NCBI RefSeq assembly: GCF_000208745.1
Contig: NC_030858.1
Span: 23,204,315-23,268,314, forward strand
DNA: 64,000 bases
Reading direction: 5' to 3'
DNA from: Theobroma cacao
Taxonomy: Eukaryota > Streptophyta > Magnoliopsida > Malvales > Malvaceae
Both the position numbers and the translations under genes were made by a program. The notes below the pieces were generated by a model. The model did not search any database. It had not been told where the DNA came from and worked only from the letters and a program-made list of their open reading frames with translations. Below are positions 44,169 through 57,400 of the stretch, piece by piece (position 1 is the first letter of the stretch; the number at the start of each line of letters is the position of its first letter).

Positions 44169-47100
44169 ATGGGAAAGAGCATAGCTGAAGTGGGGTTAGA
44201 AGATTTATGCAACGCTGGTGGGTTAAGGTTAAGCATAGAGGGAGCCAGGGAGATTTATCAAGTCATAACAGAAGCCATAGGCATTGCACAAAGCAACAGC
44301 TCCGACCCAGACCCAAGGGAGGTTTGGAGAGAGGTGGTGCGTAGGCGAGTGTTGAAGCCATGGCACCCGCATCAGCTGCATCAGTTGCTCTACTACTCTG
44401 TCTATGCCAACTGGGATGCCTCCACCAATGGCCCTCCTCTTTACTGGTTCCCTTCTCTGTAATCTCTCCTCTTTACTCTTTCCCTTCAGTTCGACAACAT
44501 AAATTGTTGCTTTAAATTCTACTCCTAAGGGTATTCCTTGAAGCTAAGCCTTGCAGAAGCAGAGCAAAAGATAGTATGTTTGTGAACTTGTATGCTAATT
44601 AAAGTATTAAACTGCTAAATAAGATATTATGCCTCTATCTATGTAATGAACTGAGTATACCTCCTGGCAATATATTCTAATTACAGAGGAGTTGCTATTG
44701 AATTATTTTCTTAATTTTTTTTTATAATTTTTGAAGAGTTAAGTACAAATGAAACAAATTTCACTTCTAAAATTAAAATGGCAAAAAAAGGGAAATGATG
44801 AAACATTAGAAGTAACGTGAGTGAAATTGAGAGTAGACACTCAAAAATGCAAATAAACAAAATTACAGTTTAAATTAAGTAGTTCGTCATATGATAAAAT
44901 CCAACTTCATTGTCTGGTTTGATGCATGGAAATTTTTTAATTTCCTACATAATGTGCAGTAAGTTCTGCTATCTTATGATTCACAAAAACACTTCGTTGC
45001 TGCTTGATGCCTGTATCAGTCCATTTTACTTTAAAAATCAAGATATTTTAGTTCTGAAGTAAAAATATATGTGAATGGCTAGAAAATCTCTGCTTCTAGA
45101 TTTTAGGCTAATGTAACGTATTCCTGATATATTTGATTGTTGTACATTAGCAGTAAAAGAGGACAGAATAGTGGGCATATTCAGTCAAATCAATGACTTG
45201 AACTTAGCATATCTTTTTGCTAAGTTAGCCAAATGGTTTTTATTTTTTCCTATTCCCAGATCTCAGTCTAAATCTACAAATCTGGGACATTTAATGGAGG
45301 TTCATGGTCCAAAGCTTTTAGGGACTTCATACAAGGACCCTATTGCAAGTTTTAGCCTCTTTCAGAAATTCTCTGTCCAGCATCCTGAGGTAAACGTAAA
45401 TTTTTGTCCTTGTACCTTGTGAGCTATATGTTAATCTCTTTCTGAATGTAATATAAAGTCGTAGATATTTTTTTCCCTTCTAACTGAAACTTTGAATAAT
45501 TTCAGGTTTATTGGTCTATCGTTCTAAAAGAACTTTCAGTTGTATTTCGTGAATCCCCAAGAAGCATTTTAGATAAGAGTAACAAATCGAAACCCAGTGG
45601 AACATGGCTTCCTGGTGCAGTTGTGAATATAGCTGAATGTTGTTTATTGCCCTCTAGTCATCCTAAAAAACAGGATGACAGTGGTGCTATTGTATGGAGA
45701 GAAGAAGGCTGTGATAATTTGGATGTGAATCACATGACGTTAAAAGAACTTCGAGAACAAGTAATGTATGTGCTTACATTTCTATCACAGTTGGCAGTCA
45801 AACTGTATCTTGTTCTTTTGGCCTGCTTTAAATTTCTGTGTTTGGGGTGGCATAGTTCTTTTTTCTGTTTTTTCATTTTTTTAAAAAAAAATCATTTTTG
45901 ATAGTCATCAATTTTTTCTTTAATTTTATTTAAGGCATAGGACTGCTTGTCTAGGAGCAATGTTTACATCAAATCCCTATATTGTCATTGTCATATTATT
46001 TCATCTTATTAAGTGATCTGATGTTTGTTCCTCTTCTACTATCTTCATTCTGTTCCTTTCTTGTTTAAGTAGTATCTCGCTTTAACCTTTTGTTCATACG
46101 TTTAAAAATGATTGACAGGTTGGTTGCAAACGCACTGGATGCCACCTTTTCAAAGGGTGATGCGATTGCCATTGACATGCCAATGACAGTCAGTGCTGTT
46201 GTTATATATCTGGCAATTATATTAGGTGGATTTGTTGTTGTATCCATTGCTGACAGTTTTGCAGCCACAGAAATTGCGACACGTTTGCGTGTCTCTAATG
46301 CAAAGGCCATCTTCACTCAGGTAAATTTTTTATTTCCTTAGGTTATCTAATTCATTAAAGATATGAAATTGGAAAAAAGTATGAACTAAAGTGTCCCACA
46401 TTTTTCACATTTCCAGTGTTTTGTGCATTATGACAAGTTCATCTAATGTGGTATTTGATGCTAATTTCTGTGTGTTTTTTCCAAATGACTTGAGATGCTC
46501 AATTATTTGCAATGGGGTCTGAGTGGTTCTGTTTCTCTGTGGCATTATTTAATCTTCTTCATACATCTTATCCCTTGAACTTTGTTTAGAAGTGTTTTCC
46601 TCATCTTTAGAGGCCAAATTGTTTTTCACTTCCCTTTTTTTTTTGTTTCCTGTTTTTAGTTTTTTTAGATGACAGATAAACAATAAGTCAAATTCATAGT
46701 TCTATATGGTGATTAGCATCCCGCTTGCTTTAACTTTAATTTTGTCAAATCCTTTTTTTTTTGGGATTTCACTTTCTTGGTCTCGTATTATAGTGGATGA
46801 AATCAAAGCTTAAGCAATTCGGCATTCATATAAACTTGGTCCACTGGCTTTGCTAATTGAATTTTCAATTTTAAAGCTATTTTTGTTTTCTGCTTTGTAT
46901 TGGAAATGATACAAATCTTCACTCTTTGTATTCAGGATTTTATTCTGAGAGGAGGTCGAAAGTTTTCTCTATACAGGTAATCTTACTTTGTTCATGTACA
47001 TGCTAGACGCTACAATTTTCTTCTTTAAAGTTTTGGTTGGTGGAAAATCTCTGGGTTTGTGCTTCCTAAACTAGCCAAAATCGAACTTTGGGATTCAAAA

Positions 47101-50100
47101 GCCATTTAAAATAAACTAATACATCTTTCTAATTCTCTCTCTATGGGATCTTTTTTTAAAGAGAGAAACTTTGTTTTGTGTGAAATGGCTATGGGGGAAG
47201 GAGCCCTCTAATACCTAGTCATATTAACTGATAGGGAATTGAAGTTTCTTTTTGGTATGCTTTCTCCCAATCAAAACTTCATTGAATTCTTCAAGTCTCC
47301 TGGGGTGCTCTCTCCAATATGTCAGCTAAAAAGCTACTTTCCCTTCAGTGATCTATTCTGAATTCCAGTTTTCCTGTAACATGATTTTTTGAAGGACTAA
47401 AATGATCTACAAGACAAATTTGAGGTGTAATATGTTTATGAGAACATTACTGGTGCTGTTACGAGTATTTGTCATTCGTTTGCAGTCGAGTTGTAGAAGC
47501 TAATCCGTATAAAGCTATCGTGCTCCCTGTGAGTGGGAATAACGTAGGCATTCAATTAAGAGAGCAGGATCTATCATGGAATGAATTCCTTTCCAGTGTC
47601 AACCAACATCCAAGGTAATCTCTACAATCACAAAGTGAGAGAAGTTAACTCAAAAGGGGGTTAACATTTTTACTTCCTCTCTTTTCTTTATTTAACACTA
47701 GTTTAGATTAATTTACTGTTATTATGTGATGACATTGTGTCTTTGTGGCAGACCTAATCATTACACTCCAATTTATCAATCAACAGACTCTGTGATCAAT
47801 ATTCTTTTTTCATCTGGAACCACAGGTAAAGAGAGTTGTTTTGCTGTTATGCACACTTAAAGCTGTAGATTGAAATGCCCTTAATTGACTTTCTAGTTCA
47901 ACTTTTTGGCATTGACCAGGAGAACCAAAAGCCATTCCATGGACACAACTTTCCCCAATTCGATGTTCTGCTGATGGGTGGGCTCATAATGATATTAAAG
48001 TTGGAGATGTTTACTGCTGGCCCACAAATCTAGGATGGGTGATGGGGCCAGTTTTACTCTTCACATGCTTTTTAAATGGTGCAACACTAGCTCTGTATCA
48101 TGGATCTCCTTTGGGACATGGTTTTGGAAAATTTGTTCAGGTGGTACTCTCAAATTTCAATGCTTATTTTTCTTTGGTAAATGGCCATCACCTGTTCTCA
48201 TCCTGCCAAATCAGAGTTCAAAAGGGATGTTTTAAAAACAATACTAATATTTAATATGCCAATCATCAAGGTTATAGCTTGGTTAATACCATTGAAGAAA
48301 TTTTAAAAATGACATAAATAAGGTAACAAGGCATTGCAAATATCAAGAGCAATCTGGTGAATTGTTATAAACTGAAGGAGATTAAACCTTCTGGAGAGCT
48401 GAAGCCAAGTATCTTGGGTGTATCATATCCTTAGATGAGACAGGATACATGGGTCCTTATTATATTTTCCTTTGATTTTTCTAGTAAAAGAGTTGGGCTT
48501 CTTGCCTACAAGTATTGCAAAATACTGTATACCAGTGTTTAACATCTTATCCCACCTTATTTTCCTACTGTTATATTGTTCAGGATGCTGGAGTCACTGT
48601 TTTGGGCACAGTTCCAAGCTTGGTAAAATCTTGGAAAAGTACAAACTGTTTGGAAGGCTTAGACTGGACAAAGATAAAGTAATTCTTTTGAATTTCAAGT
48701 ATAAATTTTGTTATATGACTTGAACCATCAACAAAAAGGACTGACAAATAAATATCTTTAGATGCTTTGCTACCACTGGAGAAGCCTCCAATGTTGATGA
48801 CGACCTATGGCTTTCTTCAAAATCTTACTACAAGCCTGTTCTTGAATGTTGTGGAGGCACAGAGCTTTCATCAGCCTATATCCAAGGGAGTCTGCTGCAG
48901 CCACAAGCTTTTGGAGCCTTTAGCACTGCTGCAATGACAGCAGGCTTTGTCATCCTAGATGAACATGGACATTCTTATGTAAGAGCATTTTCTGGCTGGT
49001 TTTGACTGCAGTTTAGTTTCTTTGACCATTGCTTAGATCATGCCCCTACCGAATTTGTTTGGAGTGCTAGATGGATAATATATGTCATGGTCACAGCATG
49101 GAATACAAAGGAGTCATTCAAACTGATCTATGTTGTGTGTATTACTATATTTTGATTCCTCTGACCTTTGTGACAGCCGGATGATGAAGTTTGTGTTGGT
49201 GAAGTGGGTTTACTCCCTCTCTACTTGGGAGCAACTGATAGATTGCTTAATGCTGATCATGAGAAAGTCTATTTCAAGGGAATGCCAATGCATAATGGAA
49301 TAGTAAGGCCAAATGCATCTTTCTTAGAATATATATTTTCCCGTAAAGAATTCAATTTCAAGAAAGCGAAAAAGTACACAAAGCCCCTAGAAACTGCGAA
49401 AGATCATGAAGTACCTGAATTGTGTAAGAATCTGTAGCAAACCAGGCGTACTGTGTCTTTCTTAGACTAATTACGGTGGAGATCTATATTTATACTTATT
49501 TGTGATGCTATGTGTTGCATACCCCTTTGTGGCTATTTTTCTTTTTAAATTACAAGTTGTGCAGACTTTTCAAATGGACTTATTGTTCTGACCAGCTTCA
49601 AGCTGGTCAATTGCAGGGTGCATTTAGGCTCCAAATGCCAGCAAATATATGGTCCATATTTGTATTTAAGATCATTATAATTATCTGCTAGGCATTGATG
49701 TTCTGACTGTTTCAGCTGATCAGACATCTTAACAAATCTGAGAAAAGAGGAAACCAAGAAAAGTATCAACTGATTTTTAGCTAGTGTCCTCAAAAACTGG
49801 AAATGCTACTTCAATCAACATGTTGCTTACCCAATAGCAGAGGCCCTAAACTTCTTTCTCTTGCAGGGGCTAGTCTACTGTCTCAAAGACCATGAAGCAA
49901 CCAAGCTGTGCACATCAATAGTCTAAACCACAACATATGGCTTCAGACAAAAACTTTTTTTTAATCTTGAATCTCTATCTTAGATTAACCTCTATGCTTG
50001 CTGTAGTTAATAGCAGTTAGAGTAGTAGCAAACAATAATTTCTACGTAATTTTGTTAAACTGATTCTTGGAAGTGGTTTCTAGTACATTCTTATGATCTT

Positions 50101-51312
50101 GATGTATGCACTGGCAGCGCCTGAGGAGACATGGGGATGTCCTCAAACAAACTGTTGGTAGCTATTTCATTGTGCAGGGCAGGGCTGATGACACCATGAA
50201 TCTTGGTGGCATAAAGGTACAGCATTCTCCTCCCCCTCCCCCACCCCTTCTTACTCTCTCTCTCTTCCTCTTTTAATGCGCTAATAATGAAGCCAATTGA
50301 AGATCATTTAATGTATAGGCCTGATGCAAAACCTATGAATTTGTAAGCATATTTGGAGTCTGCTTGCTAAAATCAAATTGCAAGAAGCAATTCTTTGACT
50401 ATTGAATTTTTTTCTTTTTTGTCAAATATGCTCAGGAAAGATATCTTAGTGTTATTTAAATGCGAGTGAATTTGGTTTTTTGTAATCCTTTATTGTTATA
50501 AACTCAAAGCAATCTTTGGATGAAAGTTAAAATCTTTCCCAATATGCAGACAAGTTCTGTTGAAATTGAGCGTGTGTGTGACCGAGCTGATCACAGCATC
50601 TTGGAGACTGCTGCCGTCAGTGTAGCGCCACCAGATGGTGGTCCAGAACAGTTGATAATATTTGCAGTGCTAAAGAAAGGAGTTAGTCGTCAGCCGGAGA
50701 AGTTGAAGATGATATTCTCAAGAGCTATTCAGAGCAACCTCAATCCTTTGTTTAAGGTTAGACATCTGGGATGTGTAATAAGTATCTTTTTTCATATTTA
50801 TACACTGTCTGGGCACCCAACCTAACGATTTGCCACATTGTTATATTTGAACTCTGTCATAAAATTTAAAATTACTGAGTTATTTCAACAGCTAGTGAAG
50901 TTTTGAGTTATAGTAAAACTTTTGTCTTGGTGTCAATGCCTTTAGTGTCTAGTGGAAACTCATACAAAGTGGCTGCAAACGTTAATCAGCTATTGTATTT
51001 TAAAGATTTAACAGACTGACTTCTATTCACTCAGTAAGTGGCTTTTAGTTCATTTTTTAATCTTATTTAATATTAACCTTAATGAGAACTGTAAGTCAAC
51101 CTGTTCATTCCATAGATAGGTTATGCAGAAGATACTTATTGCTTCCCTACCAAATGAGCTGATGGGATCTCGTTTTCCTTTGGGTTTGACACTAACAGGT
51201 GAGCTTTGTCAAGATAGTTCCAGAGTTTCCCCGAACTGCTTCGAACAAATTACTACGAAGAGTTTTGAGGGATCAAGTTAAGCAGGAGCTGTTCACTAGA
51301 AGTAGAATTTAG
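44169..51312 (+). CDS. AAE18-like: Peroxisomal acyl-activating enzyme, AAE17/AAE18-like (14 exons, 734 aa)
   Basis: Exons: 44169-44458, 45260-45389, 45506-45765, 46119-46320, 46936-46976, 47486-47614, 47752-47825, 47920-48140, 48584-48678, 48762-48978, 49177-49302, 50118-50216, 50550-50756, 51199-51312. All introns are GT-AG and the joined frame is open for 734 codons, near the family's usual length of about 725-730. The start is the only in-frame ATG ([11 protein letters not shown]); the frame extends upstream only through a GTG. It belongs to the AMP-forming acyl-CoA synthetase superfamily: the acid is adenylated with ATP, then moved to CoA. Motifs: P-loop SSGTTGEPK (371-379), ATTGEA (484-489), CCGGTE (510-515), [14 protein letters not shown] (615-628) and PRTASNK with catalytic Lys 714. 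The C-terminal SRI is a minor-type PTS1 peroxisomal signal. Arabidopsis AAE18 is needed for response to the pro-auxin 2,4-DB; the natural substrate is unknown. AAE17 versus AAE18 is not resolved here. The gene appears intact and free of insertions. Confidence 0.95.
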
Positions 51313-52502
51313 TGGCTGGCAACTTAGGTTGTTATGACTGAACCAGACCAAAAATGTATATATTCATGTAAGTTATCCTTCATAAAATGAAGGTATGGGA
51401 TAAGTAATCTTGTAAGCATTGGTTCTTTCAATTTGTTCTGGAAATAATGCACTCTGATGATGCTGGATGATCAGTGCAAATAGTTCTATGATGGCAGAGT
51501 AAAAACAGCTATAGATTATGAAATGCATACGGTGTGCCTGACTGGCCTATTGCCAAACATTTAAGTAGGGATGCATGCTTTTTTTTTTTTTTAGGATTTT
51601 TAGATTTGTTGTTAACTAATTTTGATAGTAAACTAAATAGCAATATTACCCATTCAAATAAGACAAATAAAAAGAATATGAATGTGGTCATCAGAATCTT
51701 TCTCTACACTGGTTGGCTCAAGTCTATGTTATCTCATAACTATTAATCAGTCTAAATTTTTTAATATAATTTTTACTTTTAGTTTTTTAAATTAATTAAT
51801 CTATTTTATTCACTAATTGCAGTAATGTCCATTAGTATATTACAATTTATCTTTACAGAGAAAAAATTATTGATGAGTACATCTCTTTTGTTACATTTAA
51901 GTACTATTTAATCCTTTCACCATATTTATCTTTCATAAGTTTTATGAATAAATAATTATTATTGTTACGTCAAACCCATGCAATATCAATTCATGCTCAG
52001 CTAACCTCTTTCAAAATCATTACCCAGAAGTTCTTTGAGAAAGGGTCGGTTTGCGGTTGGTGGTTTCTGATCCGTGGAAATCTCTTATATTTTGCACGTT
52101 ATTGAACTGCAATAAGCTTCTCAAGCAACTTGAAAATAGGGGGCTTCTTGTTTGTCTCAATATTTGGTATTGGATTGTCTTGGTATCTGGTAAATGTAAT
52201 TGCACTGGCTCAATGGAAAGGCACCTTTCAACTTGTTTTGATGAATTTATTTGTGTTTCTTAAATCTGTTTTGTTCCAATGGAACAGCAAAGAAATATGG
52301 AACTCTGATAGGTAATCAACTAATCATGGGATGTGATGGAGTGAGTGGTGGAACAATGGACAGAAAATTATTCAATGCTTCTTCCATTGCACAAAATATT
52401 ATATCTACAAAAAACTGAATCACAATTACACTTCTCTGATCAGATTGCACCAGACAGGCTGGTCAGTAGTAACCTAACTGGCCACCGCAAAGGGCAGGGA
52501 TT
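51313..52502. other. AAE 3' UTR and intergenic sequence
   Basis: The first 100-200 bases are presumably the 3' UTR; no strong AATAAA signal stands out. The rest is AT-rich, with several short open frames on both strands (for example 52,020-52,205) that lack motifs. I see no gene, RNA or repeat here. Confidence 0.4.
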
Positions 52503-52889
52503 TCAAAATGCAAATTTCAAGTCCGAGAGGTCATCTATTGGCATTTCTAAACCTATGAAACCATGGTGTTGCAAACCATGATCCTCATCGATGTTTGGCC
52601 AGGAACTCAGATCTTGGAGCCCACCAAGGTCATTGGAAACACCCGATTCCTCCATTATTGTATCTAACTCGTTTAGTTGCGAGTTTCGAAAATCAATGGC
52701 TTCATCTGCTTCTTTAGATGCATTCCGATGAATGTTACTACAAGATGATAACCTCACTTCTCTTTCAGTCACGTTGCCAGCATTGGCCAAAGGCTGACTA
52801 GATCCACGAGCAGGCAGCGAAGGCTCTGAAGGCCTGCCATTAAATCCACTAGGAATAGCCCGCGTTTTGCGCTCGGATGGTATAACGGT
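52503..52889 (-). CDS. Unidentified acidic C-terminal exon or fragment
   Basis: An open minus-strand stretch of about 128 codons ends in a proper stop (52,503-52,505). The sequence looks protein-like: SEPSLPARGSSQP, then DFRNSQLNELDTIMEESGVS, NDLGGLQDLSSWPNIDEDHG and GLEMPIDDLSDLKFAF. The last 75 residues are acidic and patterned, without long low-complexity runs, and the local GC is higher than around it. I do not recognise the family. The upstream limit is a stop at 52,890-52,892. A polypyrimidine-AG acceptor at about 52,900 exists, but leads through stops in this frame, so the exon start is unresolved. It may be the last exon of a minus-strand gene whose upstream exons I cannot see, or a gene fragment carried by a transposon. 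An internal ATG is not needed if it is an exon. Confidence 0.35.
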   Translation of the reverse strand, partial: TVIPSERKTRAIPSGFNGRPSEPSLPARGSSQPLANAGNVTEREVRLSSCSNIHRNASKEADEAIDFRNSQLNELDTIMEESGVSNDLGGLQDLSSWPNIDEDHGLQHHGFIGLEMPIDDLSDLKFAF

Positions 52890-53793
52890 TTATTACGCTC
52901 TGAAAGGAAAGTTGCATGATACGTGTATAATTATGACTTACTTTTATAAACAAATATAATGACTGTTAATTTCACTTGTAGTTTTATCAAAAAACTAGAT
53001 GTGCAGCCCTCATGAAGTATGAGGCAAGGTAACAGTTTTCACTTGTACGAAGAGTGATCATTTAAGAATATCCTGCACAAACAATATGTTCAACTCCAAT
53101 AAAAGCATAAAACACAAAGAAATTAAACAACAGAAATAACTGAAGAATTAACAATGGGATAGAATAACACTTCTTAACTGCTTTGTTAAAAACATAAAAC
53201 AGAAAGGAAGAAACCAGCAGAAACAATTGTACAACTCCCATCAGGTATTGTTCAGAATAACAGTTGTGAAATACCCTCCAAACTCAATCTCAATAGTTTC
53301 AATAAAAGCATAAACTATAAAGAAAGTAATCAGCAGAAACAAGAATGATCATTGAAGAATTCTTTGCAAAAGCCATACATACAGCTGCTATAAAAATATA
53401 AAACACAAAGCATAAATGAAGGGTAATCGTAATACCATCATTCATTTTTTATATTCATTCCCACCTTAATAACAAAATTCATCGTTTAGCAATTACCAAC
53501 ATTCTAAGCATATACAAAATCAAGATTGTTTGTTAATGTATTGCCATCATTTTATATATATATATACAAATTAAGTTCATGATGTAAGTGTTGTACACAA
53601 CATGTGCTTTGATACAAAAATATAAGACATTGCTAGATGTGGATGGCAATTTAAATTCTCCGGCTGATTGGTAAGCATAGGTGGACAAAAAGTTTTCATT
53701 CAAGTTGATGTAGCATCAGTGATTGGGTTTGGAGTGTGGCCTGCATCTGTAAAATCATAGTAAGTAATTTTAGTATAGAATTTTTAGTTTATT
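52890..53793. other. AT-rich intergenic sequence
   Basis: A-rich phrases such as ATAAAACACAAAG and AACAGAAAT..CAGAAAC recur loosely four or five times between 53,090 and 53,420. They are diverged repeats of about 60-90 bases. No coding signal was seen. Confidence 0.4.
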
Positions 53794-54272
53794 CTAGTAT
53801 GTGTGTTTTTTATACCTGGGTTTATATTTTTTGGTTAGTGATTCTTCGTCGTGGCTTGTGCGGCCGTGCTTTTGAGGTGTACAATTTGGGAACAACTCTC
53901 TGATTATTCGGCTACTTATTGGTGATGCTGCGGGTTCTTGGTTTTGTACTTCAGATGTTGCTAGAGGTGCTACTGGTATAGTGGTATTGGTAGCAGTGGG
54001 AGTCAGGAATTGTTGGTCTTTGATTACGCTGTAGTCAAACATCTTGTAATTGGCAAGGCTTGCTTTCACTGCTCTTGAGGTCAGACCTATAATGAATGTC
54101 CTGGTCTGTTGCATTAAGGCTTTTATAGGTCCAGGCAATATCATTCTATTGATAAGTCTTTAGTGCTGCAAGCTTTGTAATTGTAGCTCCTACTAATTAC
54201 TCTACTGGTTTTCCAAGTGCCACCAATTCCATATTTCCAGTAAGGTCTTGCACAGTGAATTGTATGGGATAT
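53794..54272 (-). pseudogene. RPA-like: last exon (end of OB fold, basic tail)
   Basis: After a TTTTAG acceptor the exon reads YPIQFTVQDLTGNMELVALG, an OB-fold strand pair with the D.TG...(F/L)V pattern of RPA C-terminal domains, then a TAA stop and a frameshift. It continues as PIKALMQQTRTFIIGLTSRA, a linker with Pro/Thr/Ser, and a basic tail (RRELFPN-like RIIRELFPNCTPQKHGR, then KKYKPRYKKHTY-stop). The stop and shift lie in the segment normally linking the OB fold to the tail. Confidence 0.65.
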
Positions 54273-54497
54273 CTAAAATTGTTGAATATCATTAGAAAGT
54301 AAAATTAGTAGTGGAGAAGACTATTTTGTCAGTTGAAGTAATATAGTTGTATTTGTATTCACAAACAATACAAAAGCCTAAGGCATGATAAAACTAAGTC
54401 TGTTCTTTAGTATTAGCAAACTAAAAATCTGTTATCAAATTAAACTTGTTCTTTAGTTTTGTAAATCTAATCCAGCAAACATAAAGTATAATCAAAC

Positions 54498-57400
54498 TGC
54501 AACAATTGACTCTCGTGATTACTACTGGCGCTCAAGTCTCGCGAGCAAGCTCAACAGGTTTTTAGCTAGCCTTGATTTAAACTTCTTTTTTTTTTTTTGC
54601 CAATTGTTAAATATTTAGTGATGAGATTTAAAACTTTGAGTGCATTACTTGAACAGATATGTTTCATAATAGCAAAGTATAATTATTTGTTCTCTTCTCA
54701 ATGTAAGTTTATCCTAGCTATCAACGTCATATTGCATGGTTAAACCTAAACATAATATACTCTCTTTTAATTTTTGACATACTCAAACCATTGTCGTACT
54801 TAATATAAAACATAAATACAAAAAAAAAAAAAACATTGTTGTTCATACATCACATTAAAACATAACCCTAGCACTTAGATTACATTCTTCGATTCATTAG
54901 ACATAACTAACCGAACTCATAAACAATCACAAGGACCTCTAGCAGTGGAGTGACACAGGGGAAGGTACTACAAGAAGTCATTACCTAGATTGTAGTGGAA
55001 GGAAAACTCACCAGAGGATGCACTAAGCGGATCACTTGTTTGCAAAATAAACAGTGGGGTGAGTCTCATGGACTCAGTGAGCAAGGCGAAAACAGGAAAC
55101 AAGCATTAAGGTTGGAATATTTGAATAATAACCAGAATAATGATAAATAAACCAATAATCAATTAGGACAACCTTGCACATATAAAATACTATTTACTTA
55201 TACAACCTTACATCGTAATAAAATCATCTTTATGCTATTGTAATAAATGACATGCACCTTTAAAACCATTATATATGCAACACTACTCCAAATCATATGT
55301 TAGCTTAGATAATGAAAACATTTTACATAGCAAGAACACAACAATAATTTTTAAGTTCGTAAACCAATTGGAAAATATAGGTTTTCCATGTATGCAGCAA
55401 TCCGTTGCCATGTAGAAAACAATTATATAATTCATAGCCATACTATAATTAAATTTAAAACCAAACACTAGAGAACCAATCTCTGATAGGACTCAAATTA
55501 GTGGGCCATCTCCCACATAATAAATATACCCAACTATGCTAACCCGGTGGCTCCAGCTACGTCACAGAAGCTTGTGGTCTCACCATGTAATATAAACCCA
55601 AAGGTTTTGCCCCAACATTATATGCCATGGTGTACTTCTCTTTACATTCAGCTTACTATATCAGGGTTTATCTTCTTTACATTTAGCCTCCTACATTAGA
55701 AGTTCTTCTCCCTACATAGATAACTTTGTGCACAAAGGTCACACAACCTGGTGCTTCAACAAGCTTACCATTAAGTGTATCTGTACGTCAAGTAATCAAC
55801 ATCCCAATATAGGGGAAATTTTGATATTTAGTATATGATATCCATATTAAAACCATTTTCATGCACGAAAAATCTTGTGCCTGACATGATGTAACATCAT
55901 CATAAAATCAAGTATGCATGTACACAATAAAATCATTTTATCGAGGCATGATTTGATACGTAAAAACAGCATACTTGTTCGAGTTTATGATAAATTGAAA
56001 GGAATACATTTCATAGGCATGTTTATATGCAGATTCAAAGCATCACAATCACAAACGACTTGCTTGTTTCCCAATTTTTGAAAACCTTTATTGTATATAC
56101 TTACATTCAGAGTAGGGAAAACAATTTATAAACATTTAGTATAATCACTATCATCCTAATCGCATTTAACAGCCCATGCTTTCCACAAATGCATTCAATG
56201 AACATAAATTTATATATTTAATAAAACATAGGAAATATGGTCTTTAAAATAGGTACACCCCACTCACCTTAACTTGGTGGGATTCCTCACCAATATTCAC
56301 TTACCTTACACCATTAGTCTTTCACTTAGCTCCCTTTTTATGGTCACCTTAGTAAATTTCTGCAGAAAGTGTTAATCATACATATGGCACCAACCAAATC
56401 TGTTTGATGAGGAACTAATCATTAAATTTGTTTTCTAAATAAACATGCACCTATAGCATATCAAGTATTATTTAACTTACCTTAAAAGTCCAAATTGGCA
56501 GTTTCAAGTTTACACTATGCCTTCCTCTTTTAAATCCACTGGCATCAATTTGAAGCAACTCTTATTAATACATATCTTGTTTTAGTGATTACTCCTCTTA
56601 AACTAATCATTTACATATACGGGCAGTAGCAATAAATGCGTAAAATTTACTTCATATGTTCCTTTAAAAATCCATATACATTTATTAAATTCTACTCATT
56701 CGACAAAAAATATATTAAACATATTTCTGCTTAAGAATATTATGCTTAACTTTAATACTATTCTAGACTACTTTATGCACCTCAATAATAATCAATTATC
56801 TCCAATCACCTTAGCAAACTTTCAGATACACATGCACCAAATTTTCACATTTAATTTGCTACCATAAAGAAAATATCAAACTTAAATCATACACACTAAA
56901 ACCCAATCTATATTCTAAAAATCCTTACCTTGTTCTAAGAACTTTAAATCTCTTTAAAATGTATCAAAATGCTCTAGTTTCCATTGTTGGTTCTCGGATT
57001 TTGAGAGAAACTAACATCGCCGTTGTTTAAATGCTACAAATGTGATTCAAATAACTCAATATCCAAAAAATCTCATCACCATTAGAACTAAAAACTAAGG
57101 AACATACTTACCTTTAATACTCTTTAAACCTCCAAGATAATCCAACAACCCTTAAGTTAATTTTCAAAGTGATTTCTTAAATACCTTGGATTGAATGGAA
57201 TGCATGTGTATTTCCTCTCAAACATGCTGACCTTGCTGCCACCAAACATTTCCATAGTTATTAACTCATACTTAAAGCATTCTCAAGCTAAAAATCATGA
57301 TTCTCTTACCTTAACTTGATTTCCACCAACCTTTCATTATGAACACCTCAAATCCTCTCAACAATAATTACAACCTTTAGCTGCAAAGGAAATTACATCT

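Noticed and set aside
45171..45259. Open frame running into AAE exon 2 from upstream
   Set aside because: This is intron; the CCCAG acceptor at 45,259 joins exactly to exon 1 in phase.
49303..49437. Exon 11 read-through adding residues to a stop at 49,437
   Set aside because: A GTAAGG donor at 49,303 and the next exon (RLRRHGDV...) give the conserved adenylation motif, so the read-through is intron.
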